Of a stretch of DNA of 59,784 bases, positions 46,105-54,874 are shown one piece after another. Origin of the DNA: Akkermansiaceae bacterium UBA956 (lineage in GTDB: Bacteria > Verrucomicrobiota > Verrucomicrobiia > Verrucomicrobiales > Akkermansiaceae); assembly GCA_002293145.1 (NCBI GenBank), contig DBCO01000032.1, positions 1 to 59,784 of the forward strand, read 5' to 3'. The translations under genes were made by a program, and so were the position numbers. Below the pieces are notes generated by a model. It saw only the letters and a program-made list of their open reading frames with translations, made no database searches and was not told the origin of the DNA. Positions within the stretch are counted from its first letter, which is position 1. Every line of letters starts with the position of its first letter.

Positions 46105-46521
46105 ATGCGCACGGCTCTCGATAGTTCGGTCCTCTTTCTTCTCTCCCGACGGCAACCCGGCTGGGAAGCTTGGCGCGACTGCCTGCAGACCGCTGTGACC
46201 GAGGGCGAATTGCTCATCTCTCCCGTAGCTTTTGCCGAGTTTTCTATCGCTTATCCCCGCATGGAAGCGGCCCAGGAAGACTTGGAGCGACTTCACATCT
46301 TTTATGATCCCATCAGCGCTGAGACCGCCTATCTCGCGGGGCAGATTTTTTTGCGCTATCGGCGTTTGGGTGGGCCGCGCCTGCACTTGATTCCCGATTT
46401 CCTCATCGCCGCCCACGCCAGCGTGCAGGCCGATCGCCTAGCCGCTCTCGACCGTGGCTACCTCCGCACCTATTTCCCCGACTTGCGGATTCTCTCGCCG
46501 CCGAGGGAAAGTGCGGAGTGA
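46105..46521 (+). CDS. PIN-domain toxin (VapC-like), pair 1
   Basis: A 138-residue PIN ribonuclease. The acidic active-site residues are in place: Asp6 in TALDSSVLF, a glutamate in PVAFAEFSIAY (about residue 50), and aspartates in LIPDFLIAAHA and RLAALDRGYL near the end. It should cleave RNA when released from the AbrB-type antitoxin encoded just upstream. A similar ending (LRILSPPRESAE) resembles that of the second PIN protein. Confidence 0.9.
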   Translation: MRTALDSSVLFLLSRRQPGWEAWRDCLQTAVTEGELLISPVAFAEFSIAYPRMEAAQEDLERLHIFYDPISAETAYLAGQIFLRYRRLGGPRLHLIPDFLIAAHASVQADRLAALDRGYLRTYFPDLRILSPPRESAE

Positions 46522-46689
46522 TCCTCCTTCGCCACCTCCGTCGCCGAGGCTATGGAGGTCAGGAAGGCTACGGCAGGACAAGAGCGGTTACTCAGCATCA
46601 AAAAACCCCCATCCATCGGTAGTTCCTATTCTTCAACATTCCATTCTTCGTCACTTGACATGGTGCCAGCAATACAGTAAGCTGGCTTT

Positions 46690-46956
46690 GTGAAAGCGAC
46701 ATTTCAAATTCCCGACGAGCTCTACCGCGAAGTGAAAGCACAAACCGCACGCGATGGTCGCACCTTACGCGATGTCGCCATCCAGCTCTTTGAGCAATGG
46801 TTGCGTCAGAAAAAACAACAAGCACCCACCGTCATAGCCGTGGATTGGCAAAACTTCCAATCTCCGCTTGCCCACCTTGTGCCAAGCTCTGTCAAAGATC
46901 ACAACACCGCTGCCATGCGCGAATCCGTAACGAACAACTGGGATGAACAATCCTGA
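46690..46956 (+). CDS. Ribbon-helix-helix-type antitoxin, pair 2
   Basis: An 88-residue protein starting at GTG 46690. The N-terminal KATFQIPDELYREVKAQTA and the following helices fit a ribbon-helix-helix DNA-binding domain; the C-terminal tail (DWQNFQSPLAHLVPSS) probably binds the toxin. The toxin gene overlaps its 3' end by 14 bases, the usual arrangement for antitoxin-toxin translation coupling. Confidence 0.82.
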   Translation: MKATFQIPDELYREVKAQTARDGRTLRDVAIQLFEQWLRQKKQQAPTVIAVDWQNFQSPLAHLVPSSVKDHNTAAMRESVTNNWDEQS

Positions 46957-47374
46957 AATTCGCGCCGCGCTCGATACCTCCGTGGTGATGAGACTTCTCA
47001 CCGGCCAGCCGCAGGATCTTTCCAAAGTCGCCCGCCGCTACCTCGCAGAGATCGAGGCAGCGGGAGCAAAAGTTTTCGTCTCCAACCTTGTCGTTCTTGA
47101 GGCATACTACGCCTGCCAACACCACTACGGCATGCCCAAGGCCGATGTTCTGCGCGGTCTGCACCTCCTTCTGTCCCTGCCCACCTTCCTCGTGCATCCC
47201 GTGCTGCTGCCACTTCTCGCAACCGATGGCCTAGCCACCGCCAAACCAGGTTTCCTTGATCGCCTCATTCACTCCGAGGCTCAATCGGCCCGCTTGCCTC
47301 TCGTCACCTTCGAAAAAGCCGCCACCCGTCTCCCCGATACACAGATCTTGAAAGTGGGTGAAAGTGCAGAGTGA
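46943..47374 (+). CDS. PIN-domain toxin (VapC-like), pair 2
   Basis: A 143-residue PIN protein with the catalytic acids in RAALDTSVVMRLL (Asp11), SNLVVLEAYYACQ (Glu) and KPGFLDRLIHSEA (Asp). It overlaps its antitoxin gene. Two VapBC-like pairs in a row stand immediately before the restriction/defence operon, a common arrangement in genomic islands. Confidence 0.88.
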   Translation: MNNPEIRAALDTSVVMRLLTGQPQDLSKVARRYLAEIEAAGAKVFVSNLVVLEAYYACQHHYGMPKADVLRGLHLLLSLPTFLVHPVLLPLLATDGLATAKPGFLDRLIHSEAQSARLPLVTFEKAATRLPDTQILKVGESAE

Positions 47375-47861
47375 TCAGGCATCTTCAAACGCACCAACGG
47401 TGCAACACCATACCAGCCCAGTCCAACGGGCTGGGTATCCAACCATCCCCCCAGGAAAAACCATCGCGCCCCATGCATGGGGCTAGCGAAAAAAGCTCCC
47501 GAAGCAACAGAGAGGAGAAGTGATTGCTTCATCGTTATGGGTAATTCGTGAAGAAATGCAAACGCACCAATGGAGCAATGACCCTTGAGTCCCGCTGAGC
47601 GGGAGCACCGCCCTAGGGTAATGGCATCCAAAAGGCTTCCTCACCCCTTTAAGGGCGTTACAGCGGGTGTTTTCGATTTTTCAGAGGTGCTGCCAAAGCT
47701 TCATGAAAATCCTATGCAATTGTCGAGTATGACTACTTTTTAGAAGTATTTCCAAGGTTTGCAACGAAACTGCTTGCCAGTAGTAGAAAATTTTGCTAGG
47801 TAACTGACCACAAGCTCATTCAACAACAAATGCATTCCCGAAATAGTAAGACCACATCTCG
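47375..47861. repeat. Palindrome-rich intergenic spacer before the defence operon
   Basis: The spacer carries dispersed repeat sequences: AAACGCACCAA(C/T)GG(T/A)GCAA at about 47389 and again at about 47569, the hairpin CCAGCCC-N8-GGGCTGG (47413-47434), the perfect palindrome GCCCCATGCATGGGGC (47468-47483) and TCCCGC-TGA-GCGGGA (47590-47604). From about 47690 the DNA becomes A/T-rich and should contain the promoter of the methyltransferase operon. No gene is visible. Confidence 0.7.
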
Positions 47862-49472
47862 ATGAAAAATACACCAACCTTTATTGACCTGTTTTGCGGC
47901 TGCGGTGGCTTTAGCCTTGGTCTAGAGCGGGCTGGTTTCAAAGGGCTTGCTGCCATCGACTTCAATCCAGAGGCAGTCCAAGTATTTCAAGCGAACTTTC
48001 GTAAAATCCCTCATATCCTCGAAAAGGATCTGACTAAATTTTCGCCAGACGATCTCGCCGCTCTGATTGGAACTAATCGCGTCGATCTAATTGTTGGAGG
48101 TCCGCCCTGTCAGGGCTTCAGCACTGCTCGCCAAGTAGACGGTGCCAATCATGGTGCGCGATTGATGGAAGATCCGCGACGGCATCTTTACAAAGAGTTT
48201 CTTCGTCACGTAGAATTTTTTCAGCCGAAGGTTTTCGTTATGGAAAACGTACTTGGCATCCGTTCAGCTTCGGGTGGTCAGTATTTTACGAATGTTCAGG
48301 CTGAGGCTCGCAAACTGGGTTATCGAGTGCATGCGCAGATCGAGGAATGCGTGAAATTAGGCGTTCCACAAAAGCGACGGCGGCAGCTTTTTATTGGCAC
48401 GAGAGAGGATTTGCCGGGCTATTTTTATCCTAAGCTCAAACTCCCCAACAGAGCTATCGCCGATGCCACCCTATGGGAAGCGATCGGAGATTTGCCGCTG
48501 TTGAAGGCCGGCGAGGGCGAGGAGAGTAGGGATTATGACATCTCGCGGCGAGTGGGTAAGATTAGTTCCCGCGCTTACCAGTACCTCACGCAAGTTCTTC
48601 AAGTCGATAAAGCAGCAAAGCTCACCGCTCACCGTGCACGACCACATAGCGCTCGTGATCTTGGTGATTTTCTAAAGCTCAAGGAAGGTGAAAATTCAGG
48701 AGAGGCAATCAAGCGCGGAGTTGAATTCGATTTTCCTTACGACAAGACTACGTTCAAAGACCGCTACACGAGACAACATCGACACCGCCCCTGCTCGACC
48801 ATCGTAGCGCATTTGGCAAAAGACGGGCTGATGTTCATTCATCCTACCCAAAATCGCACACTTACGCCTCGCGAAGCCTCTCGCGTGCAGAGTTTCCCAG
48901 ATTGGTTTCTATTTCCCATCGCGCGAACCCATCAGTTCCGTGTTATTGGAAATGCAGTTCCGCCTTTGGTCGCTGAGGCTGTCGGTACTGCTGTGAAATG
49001 TTTCCTCAACCAATCTATGAAACACCAAAAACAAATCAAATTTGATCTATCGCCTCTTCCATGCAGCGAGAAAGAAGCAGTCCGTTGGCTTGTTCCTATG
49101 CTTGATTTAGATTCCAGAGCTTTGAAAGAAGTGCCAATTAAGGATTTCAAAAAGGCTTGGTATTCAATCAGTTTTCTTTTTATGGGACTTCATCCAGACA
49201 GTGCACTGGAACACGGCAAAGAAGTAAGTTACGACAACGAGGATTATTCTGTTGTGTCGAAAGAAGAACCGAGGCTTATAAATCCGCGCTATGTCCAAAG
49301 TGGATGGCCAGTAGTCTTGGCTCGTATAGCTAAGGAAGCATGGCGGCGTTATGAGAAGGGATTTTTGGTTGAAGAGGAATTTTACTGCTCTGACGCTCAA
49401 ATGGCAGGAGCTTGTTTTCGTAATCCGGAGCTTTTAAAAGTGTTAAGTGATAACCGCCAGTCTGTGGCATAG
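47862..49472 (+). CDS. DNA (cytosine-5-)-methyltransferase, first gene of the Mza-like operon
   Basis: The 536-residue enzyme transfers methyl groups from SAM to cytosine in DNA. Motif I is DLFCGCGGFSLG (residues 9-20), motif IV PPCQGF with the catalytic Cys83, motif VI ENV (128-130), motif VIII QKRRR (170-174), motif IX REASRVQSFP and motif X GNAVPP. The target-recognition region between VIII and IX is about 150 residues. A further 145 residues after motif X (from about 390) belong to no family I know. It would protect host DNA from the nucleases of the operon. The ATPase gene follows after 17 bases. Confidence 0.95.
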   Translation: MKNTPTFIDLFCGCGGFSLGLERAGFKGLAAIDFNPEAVQVFQANFRKIPHILEKDLTKFSPDDLAALIGTNRVDLIVGGPPCQGFSTARQVDGANHGARLMEDPRRHLYKEFLRHVEFFQPKVFVMENVLGIRSASGGQYFTNVQAEARKLGYRVHAQIEECVKLGVPQKRRRQLFIGTREDLPGYFYPKLKLPNRAIADATLWEAIGDLPLLKAGEGEESRDYDISRRVGKISSRAYQYLTQVLQVDKAAKLTAHRARPHSARDLGDFLKLKEGENSGEAIKRGVEFDFPYDKTTFKDRYTRQHRHRPCSTIVAHLAKDGLMFIHPTQNRTLTPREASRVQSFPDWFLFPIARTHQFRVIGNAVPPLVAEAVGTAVKCFLNQSMKHQKQIKFDLSPLPCSEKEAVRWLVPMLDLDSRALKEVPIKDFKKAWYSISFLFMGLHPDSALEHGKEVSYDNEDYSVVSKEEPRLINPRYVQSGWPVVLARIAKEAWRRYEKGFLVEEEFYCSDAQMAGACFRNPELLKVLSDNRQSVA

Positions 49473-49489
49473 TAAAAATTTTGAAAGCT

Positions 49490-50986
49490 ATGTCTGAAAA
49501 CGATTTTGAAGTCGTTGAGCCACGCGCTGCATCGCTCATTGAATCTCTGCGAGCGTTTGGGTACGATTTGGGTAGTGCTATTGCCGATCTAGTGGATAAC
49601 AGCATCGCAGCAAAAGCTTCGAAAATTTGGGTAGATTTTCAGTGGCGTGGAACAGCTTCCACAATATCGATCACTGATGACGGAGAAGGTATGGATAAAT
49701 CAGGTCTGCGGACTGCAATGAGATTGGGGAGTCGCAACCCAAATGAGCTTAGAGCAGATCACGATCTTGGAAGATTTGGGCTAGGGCTAAAAACGGCGTC
49801 GTTTTCGCAGTGTCGCTGTGTGACCGTTATCACAAAAAAAAGTGGCGGAGATGAATCTGTGATGCGATGGGATCTCAACCATGTTTCGAACAAGGACGCA
49901 TGGCATGTTATGCTTTCCCCACGTGATGGCGCAATGAAGGAACGAGTAGGTCTAGAAAACTTGAAATCAGGAACCTTCGTGTTGCTTCAAGATCTCGATC
50001 GCGTACCGGGAATTCCTCACGAAGACGAAGCTGGCAGCGAGGATTCCTTTATGCGACAATGCCAAGAAGTGGAGGAATATTTGTCACTAGTATTTCATCG
50101 CATTATTGAAGCACCAAATGGTGTGAAGATATATGTGAACAACCGCAGGATAACCCCAGTGGATCCATTTTTTGTTGTAGAGGCTACTCAAATTCTTCAA
50201 TCCCACAGGTTGCGCGATTCGTCTGGTGCAACAGTTTTGGTTGAACCATTTGTTATGCCTCACGAATCGAAAGTAACAGACCAATCAGCACGGGAAAAAG
50301 CTGGCGATAGTCGTGATTGGGTATCTAGGCAGGGGTTTTACATCTACAGGCAGGAACGTTTATTGGTCGCAGGCTCATGGCTCGGATTCCGCGGATGGAG
50401 AAAGGATGAACATCATAAACTAGCACGAATACGAATTTCCATAGGCAATCAATCCGACGCTTTGTGGCAGATCGATGTGACTAAGCGCAAAGCATCACCG
50501 CCCGAGCAATTTAAAGATGCATTACGCAAGATCGGACAAACTACTAGGGAACGAGCAAAACGAGTTTACACATACCGCGGATCGCGTATTGCGCCCACCT
50601 CAGCATTTGAGCTGAAGTTTGTATGGGAACAGGTTGTTTTGCACGGTCAATTGAGCTATCGGATTAACCGTGAACATCCTCTGGTTCAGGCCGCCAAGAA
50701 TTCCGGCGATGCCTCTTCTGTCGAACGACTTCTCAAAGTAGTCGAATCCCATTTCCCCACGCATCTGATTGATCCTAACCCAATAGATGATCAAGTGATT
50801 GCGATTGTACAATCATCTTCCGATGATGATACGGAAGTCCGCAAGATGCTTGTCGCTTCGTGGCATGCGCTCAAAGACAAGGGTATTGGACACTCCCAAA
50901 TTATGACAATCCTTGCGGCTTGGGAACCTTTCAACGCGTATCCGGCACTAGTTGCACAACTGCAATCAAACCCACCTTACCAATGA
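49490..50986 (+). CDS. GHKL ATPase, MutL/MORC-like, of the Mza-like operon
   Basis: The ATG at 49490 (MSENDFEVVEPRA) gives 498 residues. The Bergerat ATP-binding fold is clear: ADLVDNSI (Asp33, Asn37), TDDGEGM (63-68) and the lid GRFGLGLKTAS (94-104). The rest, including a segment like the MutL transducer domain, is unlike DNA gyrase or histidine kinases and fits the prokaryotic MORC/MutL group that Iyer, Abhiman and Aravind linked to restriction systems. ATP-driven dimer closure around DNA is the expected role. Its stop codon overlaps the start of the Z1 gene as ATGA (50983-50986). Confidence 0.9.
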   Translation: MSENDFEVVEPRAASLIESLRAFGYDLGSAIADLVDNSIAAKASKIWVDFQWRGTASTISITDDGEGMDKSGLRTAMRLGSRNPNELRADHDLGRFGLGLKTASFSQCRCVTVITKKSGGDESVMRWDLNHVSNKDAWHVMLSPRDGAMKERVGLENLKSGTFVLLQDLDRVPGIPHEDEAGSEDSFMRQCQEVEEYLSLVFHRIIEAPNGVKIYVNNRRITPVDPFFVVEATQILQSHRLRDSSGATVLVEPFVMPHESKVTDQSAREKAGDSRDWVSRQGFYIYRQERLLVAGSWLGFRGWRKDEHHKLARIRISIGNQSDALWQIDVTKRKASPPEQFKDALRKIGQTTRERAKRVYTYRGSRIAPTSAFELKFVWEQVVLHGQLSYRINREHPLVQAAKNSGDASSVERLLKVVESHFPTHLIDPNPIDDQVIAIVQSSSDDDTEVRKMLVASWHALKDKGIGHSQIMTILAAWEPFNAYPALVAQLQSNPPYQ

Positions 50987-53877
50987 TCGATTTTAATGCT
51001 GCTGAAAAACTGGTTTTAGACAACGTGAGCCGTGCTTTGCGTGACGGAACGAGACGGACACCGGAAGATATCCGAACGCTAGTCGATCTGTATGCAGGTG
51101 TAGCAAAAATAACGTTACCTGATCAATTTGTGAGAATCGAAGAACTAGTTGCTGAAATCGCTCATGCGGCTTCGGTGTGGACACAAAGTTCTGTTTTTCT
51201 GACAGATGGTAAAGTCCGTCCATGGTGGATCGAACGCAAGCCGGAGATCGAACCGATGCGGTTTTGGAGGCGTTACAGAACCTATCTTGCCGAGGAAAAA
51301 AACTTCGGTGAAAAGGAATTAGATTCCGTGGATGAACAAACAGATACGGTAATTGACCGAATTCAGGATCCAACAAAAACGGGCGTTTGGGATGTCAGAG
51401 GCATGGTGGTCGGAAGCGTCCAATCCGGCAAGACCGCGAACTATACGGGAGTGATAGCGAAAGCATTGGATGCCGGTTACAAAATCATCATCGTTTTGGG
51501 CGGCATTCACAAAAACCTCCGTGCCCAGACGCAGGAACGTATAGATGAGGGAATAGTCGGTTTTGACAGTCAGCGCAGGCCCACTAATGGGAGGTCGGAT
51601 TACCGGATTGGGGTTGGCAAAATTATTTCACCTCTCCTAGGCAATGCTCCTAGTATCACCACAATGACAAGTAGCGCAGACAACGGTGATTTCACTGCGC
51701 GGGCACAATCTGTCAACGTAAGTTTGAAAGGTGGACCGATTATTATGGTGGTGAAAAAAAACGTAAGCCCACTGAAAAATATTTTAAGTTGGCTAGATGT
51801 TGCTGCTGGCAGTTTAGGACACAAGGAAAAGGGACAACCGATAGAGGGGTTACCCCTCCTTTTGATCGACGACGAAGCGGACAACGCTTCTATTAACACC
51901 AAGGATAAGCCTGCTTTGGAAGACGACGAAATTAACATTACTCGCACAAACCAACTTATAAGGCTCATCTTAGCTAGATTTGAGCAGAGCGCCTACATTG
52001 GCTACACAGCGACACCTTTTGCCAATATTTTTATTGACCCCGAGTCCGAACGTGATGAGGAGGGCAAGGATCTTTTTCCTAGAGATTTTATCGTCAATGT
52101 AAGACCCAGCTCGCGATATGTAGGACCAGCCAAAGTTTTCGGTTATTCAGCCGAGCTTGAGAACGGGATTGAAGATGCCACGCCACTTCCCGTTTACCGA
52201 GCTGTTACCGATCATGAGGATGCTTTTCCACCCAAGATCAAGGCGGCTCCGCATGAATTACCAATCTCGATGGTAGATGCGGTTTTGTCTTTTGTTCTTT
52301 CATGTGCAGCGAGACGCCTGCGAGGGCAGAAAAAGTCTCATTGCTCCATGCTTGTTCATGTGTCACACTATAAACAAGTACAGGAAGGCACGCGCGATCT
52401 TCTTGACGAAGAATTTGGTAAAATCCGGAGAGCTATTCGTTACGACCTTTCGAGCCAGATTTGGCGACGAATGGAAGAACTATGGGAAAATGATTTTTGC
52501 TACTGTACAGATACGGTTAGAGCTCGTGAGGCTGACGAGCGACTGATCACCGCAAAATGGCACGATATCGCTAAAGAGCTTTCAGTAGTCGTGGACAAAA
52601 TTTCCGTAAGGACAATCCACGGAACGAGTGGAGAATTTTTGGACTACGGACGAGAGACCGAAGGACTTTACGTAATTGCTATTGGCGGGAACAAACTCTC
52701 ACGGGGACTCACATTGGAAGGACTATCTGTGAGCTATTTCCTCCGATCCACCAAGATGTATGATACTCTGATGCAGATGGGACGATGGTTCGGCTATAGG
52801 GAAGGTTATCTCGATCTTTGCCGACTTTACACGACGGATGAACTCCATGATTGGTTTAGTCATGTAGCGTTCGCAGAAGAAGAGCTTAAAAGGGAATTCG
52901 AATACATGTCGAACGCACGCCTAACCCCAGCTGACTACGGACTTCGTGTCAGGCAGCATCCTGACGGGATGCTTGTTACAGCACTCAACAAAATGGCACA
53001 CGGTGAAAGCAGGGAAGTGACCTTTGCAGGCCAGCTTGTGCAGACAGCTTTTTTCACTAGGGATGCTGAGATTCAGAAAGGCCGAGCTGCGACATGCGAA
53101 GAATGGTTGAACTCCTTGTCTGATTTCAGAACGGATTCTGCCGGGAATTTGCGTTGGACTGCATCTCGAGCAGAGATTCTGGGCATTTTAGTACGCCTTC
53201 GTAAACCGGGCTTTACACATCCGAAATGCAGTCGCTTTGGGCCAGAGCTTCGCAGTTTCATCGAAGCTCAAGAAGAGAACGGAGGACTAGCGGTGTGGAC
53301 TGTTATCGTTCCTAAAGGCGTTCGGAAAGAAGCGATAATCGCGGGAGGAGCAGTTAAGCTCGTAAGGCGAAAAGATGCTACGCCTGACGAAACGTACTAC
53401 AGTCTCAGCAAGGCTAACGTTCAAGATCCAGCTCATGAGATTCTCGATCTAGATGAGCTTGAATTTACGCCCGAGCTACTTTCCGAAGCACTTGCAAAGC
53501 TAGAAGTGACCCAACGTGCGAATCAAATTCCTCTAATACGCCCGGGAGAAGAAGCCCAAGCAGTCGCATCTTTAGTCGGTAGTATGGTTTCTGATGCGGT
53601 GATCGCTCTAGGTAAAGTGCGGGGAAACGTGGGCGCAAGTCAGACGAGGAAAGAAGTGAGACAGCTTCGGCCAAGCGGACGTGGACTATTGATACTATAT
53701 GCTATTTCGACAGAAGACATCAGGGGTTTGGAAGAAGTTCCTTTTATCCCGGGTTTGGCGCTGAGCTTCCCAGCCACGGATCGCGCACGGCGAGTACAAT
53801 ACAAAGTGAACAAAGTATGGATCAAAGAGCAGCTTGATCGTTACGAATTGGGGGACATTTTCGATGAAGAGGATTGA
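50983..53877 (+). CDS. Z1-domain SF2-type helicase/ATPase
   Basis: The ATG at 50983 (MIDFNAAEKLVLDN) gives 964 residues; the longer open frame overlaps the ATPase gene and is not used. Walker A is GSVQSGKT (144-151), the Walker B region is LLIDDEADNAS (about 294-304), followed by YIGYTATPFANIF. Later motifs are SRGLTLEGLSV and QMGRWFGYR (motif VI type). The Z1 domain defines this family, always found with MutL/MORC-like ATPases in R-M-like operons. It probably remodels or translocates DNA for the nuclease encoded next. Its end overlaps that gene by 14 bases. Confidence 0.93.
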   Translation: MIDFNAAEKLVLDNVSRALRDGTRRTPEDIRTLVDLYAGVAKITLPDQFVRIEELVAEIAHAASVWTQSSVFLTDGKVRPWWIERKPEIEPMRFWRRYRTYLAEEKNFGEKELDSVDEQTDTVIDRIQDPTKTGVWDVRGMVVGSVQSGKTANYTGVIAKALDAGYKIIIVLGGIHKNLRAQTQERIDEGIVGFDSQRRPTNGRSDYRIGVGKIISPLLGNAPSITTMTSSADNGDFTARAQSVNVSLKGGPIIMVVKKNVSPLKNILSWLDVAAGSLGHKEKGQPIEGLPLLLIDDEADNASINTKDKPALEDDEINITRTNQLIRLILARFEQSAYIGYTATPFANIFIDPESERDEEGKDLFPRDFIVNVRPSSRYVGPAKVFGYSAELENGIEDATPLPVYRAVTDHEDAFPPKIKAAPHELPISMVDAVLSFVLSCAARRLRGQKKSHCSMLVHVSHYKQVQEGTRDLLDEEFGKIRRAIRYDLSSQIWRRMEELWENDFCYCTDTVRAREADERLITAKWHDIAKELSVVVDKISVRTIHGTSGEFLDYGRETEGLYVIAIGGNKLSRGLTLEGLSVSYFLRSTKMYDTLMQMGRWFGYREGYLDLCRLYTTDELHDWFSHVAFAEEELKREFEYMSNARLTPADYGLRVRQHPDGMLVTALNKMAHGESREVTFAGQLVQTAFFTRDAEIQKGRAATCEEWLNSLSDFRTDSAGNLRWTASRAEILGILVRLRKPGFTHPKCSRFGPELRSFIEAQEENGGLAVWTVIVPKGVRKEAIIAGGAVKLVRRKDATPDETYYSLSKANVQDPAHEILDLDELEFTPELLSEALAKLEVTQRANQIPLIRPGEEAQAVASLVGSMVSDAVIALGKVRGNVGASQTRKEVRQLRPSGRGLLILYAISTEDIRGLEEVPFIPGLALSFPATDRARRVQYKVNKVWIKEQLDRYELGDIFDEED

Positions 53878-54874
53878 GGAATTATGGGAAGAACTTGAAG
53901 CTGAGCTCGCCTCGAGTTTATTTGCAACTCCTAGTGGCGGTAATCTGACAAGGCTTGCAACACCAGACAGCGGACAGCGCCTGCGAGTAGGCATAGAGCT
54001 TCCATCTAAAGTACGGCTGTTATTGTTTTCGGCTGATACAGTCGCACTTCCGCCACGTGCAGCGTGGCCAGAGTGCCGAGGATTGGAACTCCTAATCGAT
54101 CATGGCACATTAGGGAAATCCACTCTGGTCATTAGACTACGCGATCCTAGAGGGAAGGATGTTTTTACAGCTTTAGCAGAGGATTTGGCTAAGAAAGCAG
54201 TCGGCGGCACGGAAGCGGATGCGGCAAGACGAGTTATTGCTGGATTGGCGCGATGGCAGAGATTCTTGGCATCAATAGGACGAAGCCTTTCAGATGAAGC
54301 GCGGCGTGGATTATGGGGCGAGTTAAAAATTCTAGAAGATATTATCATGCCATGCGTAGGGATCGAAGTCGCGATGATTGCTTGGAAGGGCCCGTTTGGA
54401 GTTGCGCAAGATTTCCAACTTACAGACGTAGCACTTGAAGTGAAAACACGGGCGGCAAAATCCCCTGCTGTCGTACGTATTTCAAGCGAAAGACAACTCC
54501 ACGCGGAACCGTGGAAACATCTGATCCTGATTCAGGTGGCTGTCGACGAGCAAGATGGTGCTGGAGAGACACTACCCGATCGGATTTCAAAGCTGAGAAA
54601 GCAGGTTCACGGTCATGCTGCTGCGGAAATTTTCGAGGACGCTCTTATCGAAGCGTGTTGGTTAGACGCGGAAGAAGAGAAACACCGGCTCCGAGGTTTT
54701 GTGCTACGGGAAGTGGAAATGTTCAGGGTGGAGGGAGACTTTTCCCGCCTGACGCCACCGGATTTGCCGCAAGGAATCGGCGGGGTGGTTTATGACCTCT
54801 CGCTAGATGCGGTTGCAGGGCATGCAGTTCTTCGTGAAGCGGTTGAAGAAATATTGAAACAGTCAGAACAATGA
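53864..54874 (+). CDS. PD-(D/E)XK nuclease of the DUF4420 family
   Basis: The ATG at 53864 (MKRIEELWEELEAEL) gives 336 residues. The likely catalytic site is Asp183 in AQDFQL and Glu192-x-Lys194 in LEVKTRA, with an upstream glutamate in GLWGELKILED. This is the restriction-endonuclease-fold pattern known for DUF4420. The protein should cut DNA in concert with the Z1 and MutL-like ATPases. It overlaps both neighbours: 14 bases with Z1 and an ATGA with the AIPR gene (54871-54874), so the chain of genes is tightly coupled. Confidence 0.85.
   Translation: MKRIEELWEELEAELASSLFATPSGGNLTRLATPDSGQRLRVGIELPSKVRLLLFSADTVALPPRAAWPECRGLELLIDHGTLGKSTLVIRLRDPRGKDVFTALAEDLAKKAVGGTEADAARRVIAGLARWQRFLASIGRSLSDEARRGLWGELKILEDIIMPCVGIEVAMIAWKGPFGVAQDFQLTDVALEVKTRAAKSPAVVRISSERQLHAEPWKHLILIQVAVDEQDGAGETLPDRISKLRKQVHGHAAAEIFEDALIEACWLDAEEEKHRLRGFVLREVEMFRVEGDFSRLTPPDLPQGIGGVVYDLSLDAVAGHAVLREAVEEILKQSEQ

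Noticed and set aside
50860..50982. N-terminal extension of the Z1 protein
   Set aside because: It overlaps the ATPase gene in another frame; the ATG at 50983 in an ATGA overlap is the natural start.
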